Assembly (NCBI GenBank): GCA_022705745.1
Contig: JAKJDW010000001.1
Coordinates: forward strand, 23,209-87,208
Source of the DNA: Patescibacteria group bacterium
Lineage (GTDB): Bacteria; Patescibacteriota; Gracilibacteria; Absconditabacterales; Absconditicoccaceae
DNA: 64,000 bases
Direction of reading: 5' to 3'
Under the pieces are notes generated by a model. That model was not told the DNA's origin, did no database searches, and saw only the letters and a list, made by a program, of their open reading frames with translations. Position numbers and translations under genes: made by a program. This document shows, one piece after another, positions 1-10,753 of this stretch (positions are counted from its first letter, which is position 1; each line of letters starts with the position of its first letter).

Positions 1-184
1 TTTCTAAAAAAATAGTCATAGATCTAGGGCAAATTAGATAAATCACCTTAATAGTTTCCACAATATCCACTTCTTTTCCTTCGTGAATAAATGGCTTTTG
101 TGATTTTCCTAACTCTTCCAATAGACCGTGCACCTCCTCTAACTTTCGGAATCTTTTTTGTTTTAGTTCTTCTTCTTTGGTCAT
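1..184 (-). CDS. hypothetical protein, cut by window start
   Basis: The first 61 codons of a minus-strand gene whose end lies outside the window. It starts at ATG 184 with a strong AGGAGG ribosome site about 5 bases upstream. The visible part opens with a charged helix (MTKEEELKQKRFRKLEEVHG) followed by EVDIVETIKVIYLICP. I do not recognise the family. No TAA or TAG interrupts it. It is transcribed in the same direction as guaD and its neighbours but is separated from guaD by about 130 bases. Confidence 0.6.
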   Translation of the reverse strand, partial: MTKEEELKQKRFRKLEEVHGLLEELGKSQKPFIHEGKEVDIVETIKVIYLICPRSMTIFLE

Positions 185-313
185 AGTGTCCTCCTTTTTT
201 TACTAATTAATTTTTTTTGGTATTCTTATACACTTTTACCACAAAAAAGTCAATGTTAGATATTTTAGACATTATATCAAAAACGAGCTAATCAGTATTA
301 TTGAACTGATTTT

Positions 314-781
314 CTAATACTCAACGCTTCCTACTTTTTCTTTCCATTCATCAAAAACCTTTTTTGCTTCATCATACATCAATTGAATTTCTGGAATAGA
401 TCTTTGATCGATTGGTTTTGAAAATTCTTTATAAAAATTTTGGTCATCAAAACCTATTTCATCTGCATCTTTTTGTGTATTTCAGTAATAAATTTTATTT
501 ATTCTAGCCCGAAAAATCGCTCACAAGCACATTGGACATGGCTCACATGAAATATAAATTTCACATCATGATAAACCAAAAGTTTTTAGATTTGTACAAG
601 CATCACGAATAGCTTGAATTTCAGCATGAGCGGTAGGGTCGTTGTTTTTGACAACATGATTGAATCATCTTCCGACTACTTTTCAGTCTTTTACAACTAC
701 CGCACCAAAAGGTCAGCCAAATTGTTTTTCAATATTTTCTTTTGAAAGATCAATAGCTTCTTGCATAAATTCTTTTTGCAT
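314..781 (-). CDS. guaD: guanine deaminase (CDA-fold, GuaD type)
   Basis: A 155-residue zinc deaminase expected to convert guanine to xanthine and ammonia in the cytoplasm. The zinc site is intact: H52 and the catalytic E54 in PTAHAEIQAI, then C82 and C85 in SCEPCPMCLGAIF. The C-terminal part (GFDDQNFYKE, KPIDQRSIP) follows Bacillus GuaD rather than TadA or ComE, so guanine is the likely substrate. Four conserved glycines are TGA codons, including GGPFGAVVV and MCLGAIF. Length equals the normal GuaD length. It stands alone, with a palindromic repeat between it and the next gene upstream. Confidence 0.88.
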
Positions 782-829
782 TTGGATTAAGCTTATCAAA
801 TAAAAGGTGTCTACTTGTAAAGTTACAAG

Positions 830-894
830 TTACATCCCCACCACCGGGTGCAATTGGCTAGCTTCGCGAACAGCGCCCGGGTGGTAGGGGTGTA
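830..894. repeat. REP-like palindromic element, copy 1
   Basis: An imperfect palindrome with arms ttacatccccaccacc / gggtggtaggggtgtaa around a middle containing ttggctagcttcgcgaac. The same element recurs near 5334 and 36576, and as a half copy near 57601. It lies 3 bases after the stop of the 3D-domain gene, so its RNA hairpin could also end that transcript, although no U-run follows. Confidence 0.8.
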
Positions 895-897
895 ACT

Positions 898-2064
898 TTA
901 CGAACTTTTATGCTTCTGAAACTCTGTTCGTTTTTCGTTCAAGGCTTTTCTAGTGGAAGGTCACATCCATCATCTAGCAGGATTTTTTGTATCGTTTGGG
1001 GATAATATTTTTAGTGCTAACTGGAAATCGTAAACAGCTTTGATTGTTTTTGCATCATATTTGTCATATAAATCTCATGTAAAAAATCCATAATGTCTCA
1101 ACATATCTTGTAAATCAGAAACTTTTGAATTTTGTACATTTTTTTTGTAAGCTTGGTTAAAATAATTAATGATCGATAATTGAGAACTCTCAGTTCAAGA
1201 AATTGTGCTTTGTGTAGAACTGTTTGTTCAGTTATAATTTTGAGCAAAAGAAATTAATTCGTCAAATGTAGCTGTTATTCAAAAATCTGGTAAAAATCAT
1301 TTTCTTTTGGCTTCTCTTTTCATATACTCTCTGGTCGCCGATCAAAAAACTCAACAATATTTTCTACTGGTAATTCACCTTTTGAGCTGATAATTGCAAA
1401 GTGCTTTTTTTGTCTCTGGACCAAAAAATCAAGTTTGTTTCTTCATATAACCAAACTTAGTAAGATATTGTTGGAGAGTATAAACTCGTACATCTGTTCT
1501 TCATTCACGAAGTTCTTGGATAAACAATGTCGCATCAAAAAAATTTTTTGGTATTGGAATGTTATCAAAATTAAATCAAACCCTGGGATTTGCCTGGAGG
1601 GATTTGAGCTTGATATTTGAACAATAATATCATTTTAATACTCTTTTTCCAAAAGTTAGAGCTCTAACAAGTCATTCCTCTCAATATCACATCCAAATAT
1701 CTATACGATCGTATCTATTTCATTGTTTTCATGCTGAAACTATCGCCCCTCCTCTATCTGCTATTTCTCAAACTCAAAGCGATGGAAAAAGTATTTTTCC
1801 TCCAAAATCATAAGTGGCTGGTGCCGCTAACATTCCATTAAAAACTCCCCTACCACTTGCTCCATGAGTTCCACTTCAGTTTAATATTTTTTCTTCTACT
1901 ACATTTTCTTTGTAGTAAAAAACTTGTCAGTCTTTTGGAGAATAATATGCTGTAACAATAAAAAGCTTTTCTTCACAATCAGTTTGAAAGTCAAAAGCAA
2001 AAGAAAATGAGAAGAAAAAGAGTGTTGAAATTATTGTATATAATAAGCCTTTGTACAAAAACAT
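898..2064 (-). CDS. secreted 3D-domain protein with two peptidoglycan-binding domains
   Basis: A 388-residue exported protein. Residues 1-24 form a signal peptide (basic start, then IISTLFFFSFSFAF). The 3D domain, about residues 35-155, shows the acidic positions of this family in IADRGGAIVSAG and YDRIDIWMG; related domains occur in resuscitation-promoting or lytic-transglycosylase-like proteins. Two peptidoglycan-binding repeats follow, near 190-245 (LQQYLTKFGYM..FGPETKKAL) and 310-375 (LQDMLRHYGFFTGDLYDKYDAKT..GPSTRKAL). It probably remodels peptidoglycan, either its own or, in an epibiotic lifestyle, that of a host cell; the latter is inference. Confidence 0.8.
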
Positions 2065-2091
2065 TTCGAAATTTAAAAATAAATATTACAG

Positions 2092-2766
2092 TTAAAGATA
2101 TCCTCTATCTTTCAAGTATTGAAAACCAAGTTCTTTGAGATGTAAATCAGTAAGACAATGAGCATCCGTGTTTACATACACACCAGATTTTAGTAATTTG
2201 AGCAATTGGTCTAGTTTGGAAGTATCTGTCCTATCTAATTTTAGATAAGAACAATTTATTTCGATTGGTATATTGTATTTATTTAGAACTTCTGCTATTT
2301 TCGGTATATCGAGATATTGAGATGTCTTTTTATTGCAGATATGTCAAATAAATTTTATTTTATCATGATACTTCTCTATAGCATTTATGTATGCTTGGGT
2401 AATATTTTTCAAATCTCATTTATAAGCATTGTCATGACAAGATAATATACAAAAATATTCTTCTATTGAATGATTTCTCCCAATCTCAAAACAACAATTT
2501 CATTCATCATCGATCAAATCTCATTCCACACCAAACTTAACATCTAAATCATTATGGACATTTACTCGTCTTTTTAAAGAAATTCTATAATTTTTAAGCT
2601 CAATTTTTTCTGCATCTAATGCTACCTGACTATGATCAGTAATTATTATTTTTTTCAGTCATATTTTATGGGCATATTGTACTATTTCATCTATTGTATT
2701 TAACCCATCAGAGTAATTTATACTATGTATGTGATAATCCTCACTCATTGTGTTTAATATTTTCAT
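2092..2766 (-). CDS. PHP-domain phosphoesterase, copy A
   Basis: A 224-residue PHP-fold metal-dependent phosphoesterase of the histidinol-phosphatase/PolX type. Metal ligands are visible in DYHIHSINYSDG, IIITDHS, GVEGDLIDD, GHICNK and NTDAHCLTDLHLKELG. No other histidine-biosynthesis gene is nearby, so a general nucleotide or sugar-phosphate phosphatase role is as likely as histidinol-phosphatase. Translation could start at ATG 2766 or at ATG 2748 (MSEDYHIHS); the second leaves a more typical PHP start. It forms a tandem pair with the next gene. Confidence 0.78.
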
Positions 2767-2848
2767 TCTATTCTAGAAAACAATATAAATCTAAAATGAC
2801 ATAAAAAACCCAGTCAGTAATTAAAATCCAAAAGAACAAAAATTATGA

Positions 2849-3514
2849 TTAAATATATCCCCTATCTTTCAAATATTGGAAACCAAGTTCTTTAAGTTGT
2901 AAATCATGGAGACAATGTGCATCTGTACACACATAAACACCAGATTTTAGTAATTTGAGCAATTGATCTAATTTGGAAGTATCTGTCCTATCTAATTTTA
3001 GATAAGAACAATTTATTTCAATGGGTATATTATATTTATTTAGAACTTCTGCTATTTTAGGTATATTGAGATATTGAGATGTCTTTTTGCTACAGATATG
3101 TCAAATAAATTTTATTTTATCATGATATTTCTCTATAGCATTGATATATGCTTGAGTAATATTTTTCAAATCTCATTGATACACACCATCATGACAAGAC
3201 AATATACAAAAATCTTCTTCTATTGAATGTTTTGTTCAAATTTCAAAACAACAATTTCACTCTTCATCAAGCAAATCTCATTCCACACCAAATATAATAT
3301 CTAAATCATTATGCATATTTTTCCATCTTTTCAGATTAACTCTATAGTTTCTAGTTCCCGCTTCTAATGTCGCTTGACTATGATCGGTGATCGCCACTCT
3401 CTTCATTCATATCTTGTGGGCATATTGTACTATCTCATCTATTGTATTCATTCAATCAGAAAAATTTATACTATGTATGTGATAATCTTCACCCATCGTG
3501 TTTAATACTTTCAT
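2849..3514 (-). CDS. PHP-domain phosphoesterase, copy B
   Basis: A 221-residue paralogue of the adjacent PHP gene, most nearly identical over its C-terminal two thirds at the DNA level. It keeps the same metal-ligand motifs, including the final TDAHCL..LHLKELGFQYLKDRGYI. The pair lies head to tail with an 82-base gap, so this is a recent tandem duplication. Differences concentrate in the loop after VEGDLLDEE. Both copies look intact; divergence of substrate is possible but not visible. Confidence 0.76.
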
Positions 3515-3692
3515 CTTATTTTTTAGAAATATAAATCTAAAATAATATAAAAAGATCTAATCAAAAATCAAGACACCAGAGTCCAATAAAAAATTACTTG
3601 AAAATCGAGTGATATTTATTAGAGTGATGTTGTTTATGAATTAATAATTCAATATGTTCTTGTGACTAACAAATCGCCTAATAAATTTTATT

Positions 3693-3854
3693 ATGTCAGG
3701 ATGGCCTTTTGATGATAAAAAAAATAAAGAAAATAATTGAAATAGTCAATATGATTGAGATGTATTTGAAACAAAAACCAGTTACATATCCAAGGTCGCA
3801 GAGTTTTTGGAAAGCTGAATAAAGGAAATGAAAAAGGATATTAAAAAGCTTTAG
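3693..3854 (+). CDS. small hypothetical protein
   Basis: A 53-residue frame, MSGWPFDDKKNKENNGNSQY then a helix (VAEFLESGIKEMKKDIKKL), read with three TGA glycines and ended by TAG. The start resembles the N-terminal tail of HflK-type proteins, but nothing homologous follows. It is the only coding candidate on the plus strand between two minus-strand genes. The start has no clear ribosome site. It may be a remnant. Confidence 0.3.
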
Positions 3855-3958
3855 TATTTTAAGTTTGTAAGTACAAAGTTGGTAGTTATCCCCTTTTGTA
3901 ACAACTAAGGGAGCTTCATTATTTCTCAAATCTTCCTAGGGAGGAATTTTATCGTGAA

Positions 3959-4082
3959 ATTCTTCCCTCGGGGGAAGCTGGGCCCCCGCAGTATTGCGGG
4001 GTAGATGGGGGTTGTAGTTGGGGGTAAAACCCCCACGTATCCCGATGAATCGGGATAACACCCTCCCTCAAGGGAGGAATTT
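3959..4082. repeat. GC-rich dispersed intergenic element, copy 1
   Basis: A block far richer in GC than its surroundings, opening with cttccctcgggggaag, containing gcagtattgcggggtagatg and a GGGGGTT/AACCCCC pair, and closing with ccctcaagggaggaatt. A shorter version lies at 59133-59249. Between 3855 and 4165 I see no gene, only this element and a small palindrome, acgcagtactgcgt. Confidence 0.7.
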
Positions 4083-4165
4083 TATTTAAGGATTTAAGAA
4101 CTTTAAGAACTTGATGAACCACGCAGTACTGCGTGGCAAGCTTTACAAACTTGACGAACTTTTCA

Positions 4166-5296
4166 CTACACTGTCTCTCTACGGATATTTTTGTCCAATC
4201 ATACTAAAATTTCGTATACTGTTTTATCTGACGCTTTACTTAAATAATGAAGCGAGTTTTTTCAATCTAATCAAATCAATTCTACATCATCAAACACATA
4301 TGATTTTGGGGGAATTTTCATAGAACAAATATTCATACATATCGTTCATATTTGAGGATAATAAGATTTATTGTGCCTAAAGTATATTTTATTACTGGCA
4401 GATTTGGGTAGTCATTCGGTATATCCAAATGGTACAGAGGCAATAAATTCGTCTCTGTCAGCTAATCGGCTGTGATTGTAACTAACTCAATCTCATTCCA
4501 ACAATTGATGTAATGATGTGATTTGGGAATAAATTTGCAGAGCTGGTTTTAGTTTTTCAGTAAGTTTGTGATACGGATCTGATTCTAATAATGGAGAATA
4601 TCCATAAGTGGCTAGTCAAGGTCTATAAGCATTAAAAAAATCATCCTGAATTTTAAATATTCCTGCACTATTTCATATATGTCTCCGTTTGGGATTATGT
4701 CCATAATCTATGACTATATGGTACATTTTTTTGAAAAAATCTATTTGGGTTTGAATAGAATTGTGATCCAAAGAACTTGCACTATGTAAGTGGGACATCA
4801 CTCACTCTACTATTAATTTTGGATAGTCTTTCAAAAATTCTAAGATATTTTTTAGTTCTTCTTCATTTACTCACTCTCTGTGCATTCAGGTGTCCAAAAA
4901 AAGATGAATTTTTATTTTTTTCTTGAGCTTTGCTAAATAAGCAATAGTCTCTATATTGTACACACAAAATGTTGTCCTGGAAAAATCAAATTTTTTATAA
5001 TTCCTCGGCTTAGTTTCTCATAATACTAAAACATTTTTATCAGAATACTTCTTTACCACTTGGTATTCTGGAAAACTATCAATAGCTATATATGGGACAT
5101 TCGTTTTTCTCAAAATTTTTGTTATTTGAAGAAGTCCGTGTCCGTAGGCATTGGATTTTAGTACAGGGAAAATAGCAGATTTTGGTTGCAGTTCCTGTAG
5201 ATAAGACAGATTGTTGAGAACATTTTTTGAATAAATAAAAATTCTATTGATCGGCTCTACTCTTGGGTTAAATATTTTTCTTAAGAATCTTTTCAT
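4166..5296 (-). CDS. alr: alanine racemase
   Basis: A 376-residue PLP-dependent racemase that supplies D-alanine for peptidoglycan. The PLP lysine is K47 in FPVLKSNAYGHG. Further Alr landmarks are LDTGMHREGV, MSHLHSA, RRHIGNSAG, the YRPGLATYGYSP segment, the catalytic tyrosine region GVSYNHS, VPFGYTEGLPKS and GTICMN. Length is normal for the family. Many glycines in these motifs are TGA, so standard-code callers would report only the first 92 residues. It ends beside the GC-rich element and starts 37 bases from a REP-like palindrome. Confidence 0.92.
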
Positions 5297-5333
5297 GGAT
5301 TATTTTTAATAAATAAATTACAAGAGTTGCACT

Positions 5334-5386
5334 CCTACCACCCGGGTGCAATTGGCTAGCTTCGCGAACAGCACCCGGGTGGTAGG
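5334..5386. repeat. REP-like palindromic element, copy 2
   Basis: The best preserved copy: perfect arms cctaccacccgggtg / cacccgggtggtagg around a centre containing attggctagcttcgcgaac. It lies in the divergent gap between alr and clpC. From 5387 to 5585 I see only AT-rich sequence, including an AAGTT-type palindrome and the likely clpC promoter region. Confidence 0.85.
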
Positions 5387-5585
5387 ATATAAACTTAACG
5401 GACTCTTACTTTCTTTATAAGAATGTAAAACTAACTTGCAAGATTTTAAGTATGATAGCACCCAAATATCTTTTGTGCTACTTTCTATTGAAAATGCTTA
5501 TTATTTTTATATAAATGATTTGAAAAAGGAAATAAAAACTTTAGTATGAAGGTCCTTTTATTTTTAGACTAAATAAATAATTGTG

Positions 5586-8183
5586 ATGAGAAAAAACATA
5601 AAATTATTTAATCCTTATGCCACCTCTAGTTTGAAATATGCAAATAAAATATCTTTACATGACAACAAGAAGACCATCTGATGAGATAGCTTGTTTTGGG
5701 GGATTTACCAATATATCAAAAACCACCAATATTTTGACTTATTTTGTAATGTAACTTGACTTACAAATACAGAAGCATTGGATGAGTATTACAATAAAGA
5801 AATTAAAGTTGATTTTAGTTCAAATAAAACGCAAGACGGTAGTGAAGAACTCGAGTTGAATGACAAACTTAAATCCAAAATAGAGACAATTTTGGTGGAT
5901 GGTCTATATCAATTGGATTTAATTGTCTTATTTTATATATCGTTTTTTGATTTGTCCAGTCAATTAAAAAACTATTTATCCCAAAAAACCGTAGATATAA
6001 GTATAGAAAACATAGTCAAGAGCTGTGATAATTTGTTGGAGAATCCCATAATTATAAAATCTGGCATATTTGCATTTTTAGAGATATTGGATAAAATTTT
6101 CACTAAGTTAAATTTAGATTCTAAAAATGTAAAAATCATGGATATTAGAAACCTTAATAGTTTAAAAAATGTGAACGATATTTTAAATTCGCTAGATAGT
6201 GAAATTGTAGAAAAATGAGATAATAGCGAGAGCCAAGTATGAACATCTGTTAGATCCACAAAAAAAGAAGAGAGGAAAATGACTGTGGATTATTTTTGAA
6301 CAGATTTGACCAAAGAAGTAAAAGACTGATTTATGGATCCTATTATATGAAGAGAAGATGAAATAAATCAGGTAATTTATACTTTACTGAGAAAAAATAA
6401 AAACAATCCTTTGCTAATTGGAGAAGCAGGAGTTGGTAAAACAGCTATTGTAGAATGATTGGCTCAAAAAATTGTAGCATGAGATGTCCCAGAAAAATTA
6501 AAAAACAAAAAAATATATCTTTTGGATATGGGAACTCTTTTGGCGGGGACAAAGTATAGGGGAGAGTTTGAAGCTAGGATGAAATCTATCTTGGATGAAG
6601 CTATGGATCCTACAAACCATATAATTTTGTTTATTGATGAATTACATACAATTATATGAGCTGGATGACAAGACAACAATGATGCTGCTCAAATGTTGAA
6701 ACCACTATTAGCTAGATGAAAAATCAAGTTAATTTGAGCAACAACTTTTGATGAGTACCAAAAGCATATAGAAAAAGATGCTGCACTAAAAAGAAGATTC
6801 CAAGAAGTGATTGTAAATGAGCCTGATGGTCAAACTGCTATACAAATTATGGAAGGGCTGAAACAAACTTACGAAGATTTTCATGGAGTAAGTATCAGTA
6901 ATTCTGCTATCAAAGCTAGTGTAAAATTGACAAAAAGATATATGTTAAACAAATATTTACCAGATAAGGCCTTGGATATTATTGATGAAGCTTGTGCTAG
7001 AAAATCTACAATGCAATATAAGTTGGAAAATGATGAAGAATACAAAAAAATTGAGAAAAAAATAGATAAAATCAAAGATGAAATAGAAGTAGCTATTGAA
7101 AATCAGGATTATTTCAAAGCAGCTGAATTAAAAGAAAAAGAAGAGGAGTTGAAAAATGATATTTTGAAAATTAGAAACAACAAAAACATACCTAGTCATC
7201 TAAGACCTACTATTGAAAAAGAAGATATTGGAAATGTTTTAGCTGACAAAACTGGAATCCCAGCAAATGTAGTAAACCAATCAGAAATAGAAAAACTAAA
7301 AATGTTGGCTGATTCCTTGAAATGACAGGTGTTTGGACAAGATGATGCGGTACAAGCTGTTGTAAACACTCTTACTAGAAATAGACTGTCAGTAATAGAA
7401 AAGCATAAACCAATTGGTTCATTTTTATTTTTGTGACCAAGTGGTGTTGGAAAAACATTTTTAGCTAAAATGATAGCCAAAAGTTATTTTGGAGATGAAA
7501 GTGCAATAGTTAGGCTAGATATGTCAGAATATATGGAAAAATTCTCTGTAAGTAAATTGATAGGTAGTCCAGCTGGATATGTTTGATATGATGAGTGAGG
7601 ACAACTAACAGAAGCAATAAGAAGAAAACCATATTCTGTATTACTTTTGGATGAAATAGAAAAAGCATCATTGGATGTTTTGAATATTTTATTACAAATA
7701 TTGGATGAATGAAAATTGAAAGATAGCAAAGGTAGATGGGTTGATTTCAAAAGTACAATAATAGTAATGACTTCAAATCTTGGGAGTGAACAATTCAGTA
7801 AAAAATGATGAACAATTGGATTCAGCACAGGAGAAACTAAAAAATGAGAAATAGATGAAAAAACTTTTGAAAAAGCACAAGAAAGAGTATTGGAGGAGTT
7901 GAAAGATTTTATGTCGCCAGAATTGATAAATAGAATTGATCATAAAATTGTATTCAAGCCGTTATCCAAAAAGGTTTTGACTGATATTTTTAAAAAGAAT
8001 TTGAAAGAATTCTTGGATTCTTGGAAAGCAAACTCAAAAGCTGTTTTACCAGAATATACAGAAAAAGAAATAAAAGAAATAATTGACAAAATTTATGATC
8101 CACAATATGGAGCAAGACCAGTAGAAAGATATATCCACGATACCATTGAGCCAGAAATTATTCAAAAAATTATGGAAAAATAA
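5586..8183 (+). CDS. clpC: ClpC-like AAA+ unfoldase with UVR motif
   Basis: An 865-residue two-ring AAA+ chaperone expected to unfold proteins for ClpP. Walker A sites are GEAGVGKT near residue 279 and GPSGVGKT near 617; Walker B sites are ILFIDELHT and VLLLDEIEK. The linker near 485-523 is UVR-like ([17 protein letters not shown]), which favours ClpC over ClpB. The C-terminal domain has the usual [10 protein letters not shown] and [14 protein letters not shown]. The first 215 residues are poorly conserved compared with a standard Clp_N repeat, so adaptor use may differ. ATG 5586 was chosen because the frame is open from there and alignment to the family needs these residues. Confidence 0.9.
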
Positions 8184-8210
8184 AAAATTTTACATATACC
8201 AACTGAAAAA

Positions 8211-8243
8211 TATAAGAGAAGTACTACACTTCTCTTTTTTATA
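8211..8243 (+). terminator. rho-independent terminator of clpC
   Basis: Hairpin aagagaagtactacacttct followed by an uninterrupted T-run, 28 bases after the clpC stop. Confidence 0.85.
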
Positions 8244-8315
8244 ATAAATCTATTGAAAAAAATATTAGAATGAATATAATGAATTTGTAAATATTTATAT
8301 ATTATATCATTGAAA

Positions 8316-9155
8316 ATGACAAACAATCATGAAGAAAATGGGGCAAATTTGGATAAACTCTTGTTGATCTTTAGGAGATTATTTTTTGTTTTATTTGTTT
8401 TGTTCCTTTTATGGATACTTTTATTTAAGATTTTCAAAATTAACAGGAATGGGATAGAAAATGAAAATGTGGAGATAAGCAATAAGGATATTGAGGTAAA
8501 CAATGAGGACATTGAAGCAGAAAATGAAAAATTGGAAGTAAAATCTGGTCTGACAACAAACAGGAATAAGAACTGAACGAATTTATGAAGAAACTACTCT
8601 ATTGATGGAAACAATGTGCTGTATAAAGGAGAAATAATAAAGTTTGCTGATGCAAAAAGTTTCAAGGTGATAGATAAAAAAGATTTGGAATGAAAAGATG
8701 CTATCAATTCTGATAATTTACTAGGAATTTTTGCAGATTATGATACTAGAGTGATATTGATGAAAAACATAGATAACATAATAAAAAACAAGGAAAATGT
8801 TACTTTGGAGTTAAAAAATTCTAGTGAAAACTGAATGTACAAGATGAAGAACGAATATGAACAATTAGCTCAGTTTGATCGATGAGACAGATATGAGATG
8901 ACCAACGAACAAAGAGCGAAATTTGCTATAATGTTTTTGTACATCAAAATTATTAAAAAATATAGCAATAATCAAGCTACAATGGAAAAAGCTTTGGAAG
9001 AATTAAAGATATTTTTGGAAAACTTTGATAAAAAAGATTTGGTAAAAGAAAGAAGTTTGAGAAAGGCTAGATGAGATTTGTGAGTAGATAATGATTGTTT
9101 GTATGTAGATGGAAAATTGTATGCTTGTTTCTTGGATGACTTGTTTGTGAAGTAA
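8316..9155 (+). CDS. membrane-anchored protein with DKNYY-like region
   Basis: A 279-residue protein. Residues 18-43 are one strong membrane helix (IFRRLFFVLFVLFLLWILLF), followed by an acidic, repetitive linker (NENVEISNKDIEVNNEDIE). A region near residues 95-130 (IDGNNVLYKGEIIKFADAKS) resembles DKNYY repeats, which are found in surface proteins; this resemblance is by eye. The C-terminal 120 residues are helical and unassigned. ATG 8316 is preferred over TTG 8310. It probably faces the outside with the C-terminal part. Family assignment is weak. Confidence 0.6.
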
Positions 9156-9324
9156 AATCTTACGCTAAGCTTAATTTCTATCATTTTTTCAAAACGGACA
9201 AAAAAAAATAAGAGAAAGTCATAACTATTTAGTATAAATTTTTCTCAATTATGCTGATCTTTTATCGTTTTTATCAATCAAGCACTTCAAAATAAGATTA
9301 AAAGGAAATTTCTTTGGGAAATAC

Positions 9325-9352
9325 TTGCTTTTATAAAAAAAATCAATATAAT
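9325..9352 (+). promoter_or_regulatory. promoter of small RNA
   Basis: TTGCTT (9325-9330), 16-base spacer, TATAAT (9347-9352). Transcription would begin near 9359 and enter a structured, non-coding segment. Confidence 0.6.
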
Positions 9353-9358
9353 GAGAAT

Positions 9359-9448
9359 ACACCAAGAGGCATAGGGCATTGAAATTTACGAATTTCTTTT
9401 GCTACTTGCCCGCCCCTCAGTGAAACATCTGAGGGGGTTCTTTTTTTT
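9359..9448 (+). ncRNA. candidate small structured RNA
   Basis: A segment of about 90 bases with its own promoter and terminator and no open frame. Predicted pairs: GAGG 9366-9369 with CCTC 9415-9418, GGGCA 9374-9378 with TGCCC 9407-9411, and an inner hairpin GAAATT/AATTTC at 9381-9396. The terminator hairpin CCCCTCAG/CTGAGGGG (9413-9436) uses the same CCTC, so the two folds exclude each other as in an attenuator. No plus-strand gene follows, which favours a free-standing RNA. It matches no RNA family I can name. Confidence 0.5.
9413..9448 (+). terminator. strong rho-independent terminator
   Basis: GC-rich stem CCCCTCAG / CTGAGGGGG with a short loop, then TTCTTTTTTTT. Confidence 0.88.
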
Positions 9449-9583
9449 AGAAAAAATATCCATAGACCAAAGTGATGGAGATAGAATAATATTCAAAAAA
9501 AGAAGGAAAATTAAAAAAACAAAAAATCCCCTTTTGAAAATAAAAAAGAGAATGTTTGTATGATTGTTTTATCTTAAAAATTT

Positions 9584-10492
9584 TTACTCTTGATTAGTGA
9601 ATTCTTCACCATCAAACCATACTTGAATAGGATAAGCATCGTCTTCTCCTGGTTCAAAAATTTGAAATTCATCATCTTTTATGTGAATGACTCTTCAATC
9701 ATCCAACCATGTATAAATATTCTTATTTCACCCCTCTTCCGTTTCATATCAAGGATAAAAATGAAATCAATCTCTATCATTCTTAAAATATCACCTATCT
9801 TTGATCATAGACAGTAATTTTATTAATTTTTCACCATCTTTAAAATCTTCTGCTGTCGGAAGCTGCTTATTTTCTAAAAACATTGCCTTTTTATCATAAA
9901 ATTTCTTTCACGCAAACATTTTATTCAAAGCATTATTACCACGATTAACATAATGTTCAGGACCTTCATATTTTTGAATATCGCATGCAAACTCAGGAGG
10001 ATACATACTATCTATGGTATATATATTTCATATGACTTTTGGCTCAGACTCTCCTAATACTGTTTCTGATATAGAATCTAATTCTCCATCTTTTAATATT
10101 TTTTCTTTTATAACAGAAATATTGCTGTCTAATGGCCACATTCCTAATCCATTTGGTAGGAGGATATTTCCACCTATATCAAAATATATTTTTTCATTTA
10201 TGGGGTCCGATTTTTCTTTTCATAATTGTTCTTTAAGAACATCAACTTGATCATTTTGTTTATTTGTTGCTGTTTCATACTCTTTTTTTAATTCTTGCTT
10301 ACTATTTTTCTCTTCTTTTATTTCTTCCTCTGTTTTTTTTACTTTATCTTTACTTTCCAATAAATCAGCTAATTTGTTTGCTTCTTCAGGAGTAAGCTGT
10401 TCATTGTTTCTAAGTTTATTAACTAAAGCTTGGTCTTCTTGTTCTCTTGCTTCAAGACCTCAAGAACCAAGTTGGTTTTTTGTGTTGTCCAT
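9584..10492 (-). CDS. unknown 302-residue protein behind poly-G promoter
   Basis: No family recognised. Residues 1-110 are a charged, Lys/Glu-rich helical region without membrane segment or signal peptide. Residues 110-302 are a globular part rich in aromatic residues, with IYFDIGGNILLPNGLGMWPL and, near the end, GFHFYPGYETEEG and IYTWLDDGRVIHI. It is a single-gene unit. Its promoter carries a nine-G tract between the -35 and -10 boxes, so expression is probably variable. The start at 10492 follows the -10 box by 36 bases. Style and promoter resemble the giant gene at 38.9-46.4 kb. Confidence 0.65.
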
Positions 10493-10527
10493 TTTTTTAT
10501 AATTAAATAATAAATTTGTTTAATATA

Positions 10528-10553
10528 AGTATATCCCCCCCCCAATTTGTCAA
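10528..10553 (-). promoter_or_regulatory. promoter with G9 tract in a short spacer
   Basis: On the minus strand: TTGACA (10553-10548), AATT, nine G (10543-10535), A, TATACT (10533-10528). The spacer is 14 bases, three less than the usual 17. Adding G residues would restore normal spacing. Confidence 0.65.
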
Positions 10554-10753
10554 ATATTTGAGGACTTTTTTTGAATTCAGGTTGACTATTGACTGTTTTG
10601 TGGTTTAATATTGGTTGTTAAGTGCTTGTATCTTTTATATTTTCAGCAAACACACTATAATCTTTAAAGATTTATTTAATTTTTACAAAAAAAGATTTTT
10701 CTGTATTATTACAGAAAAAACCTAAGCTTCCAAATTTATATTTTTTAGAGGAA

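Noticed and set aside
6464..7828. Minus-strand frames opposite clpC
   Set aside because: Antisense shadows of a strongly conserved gene.
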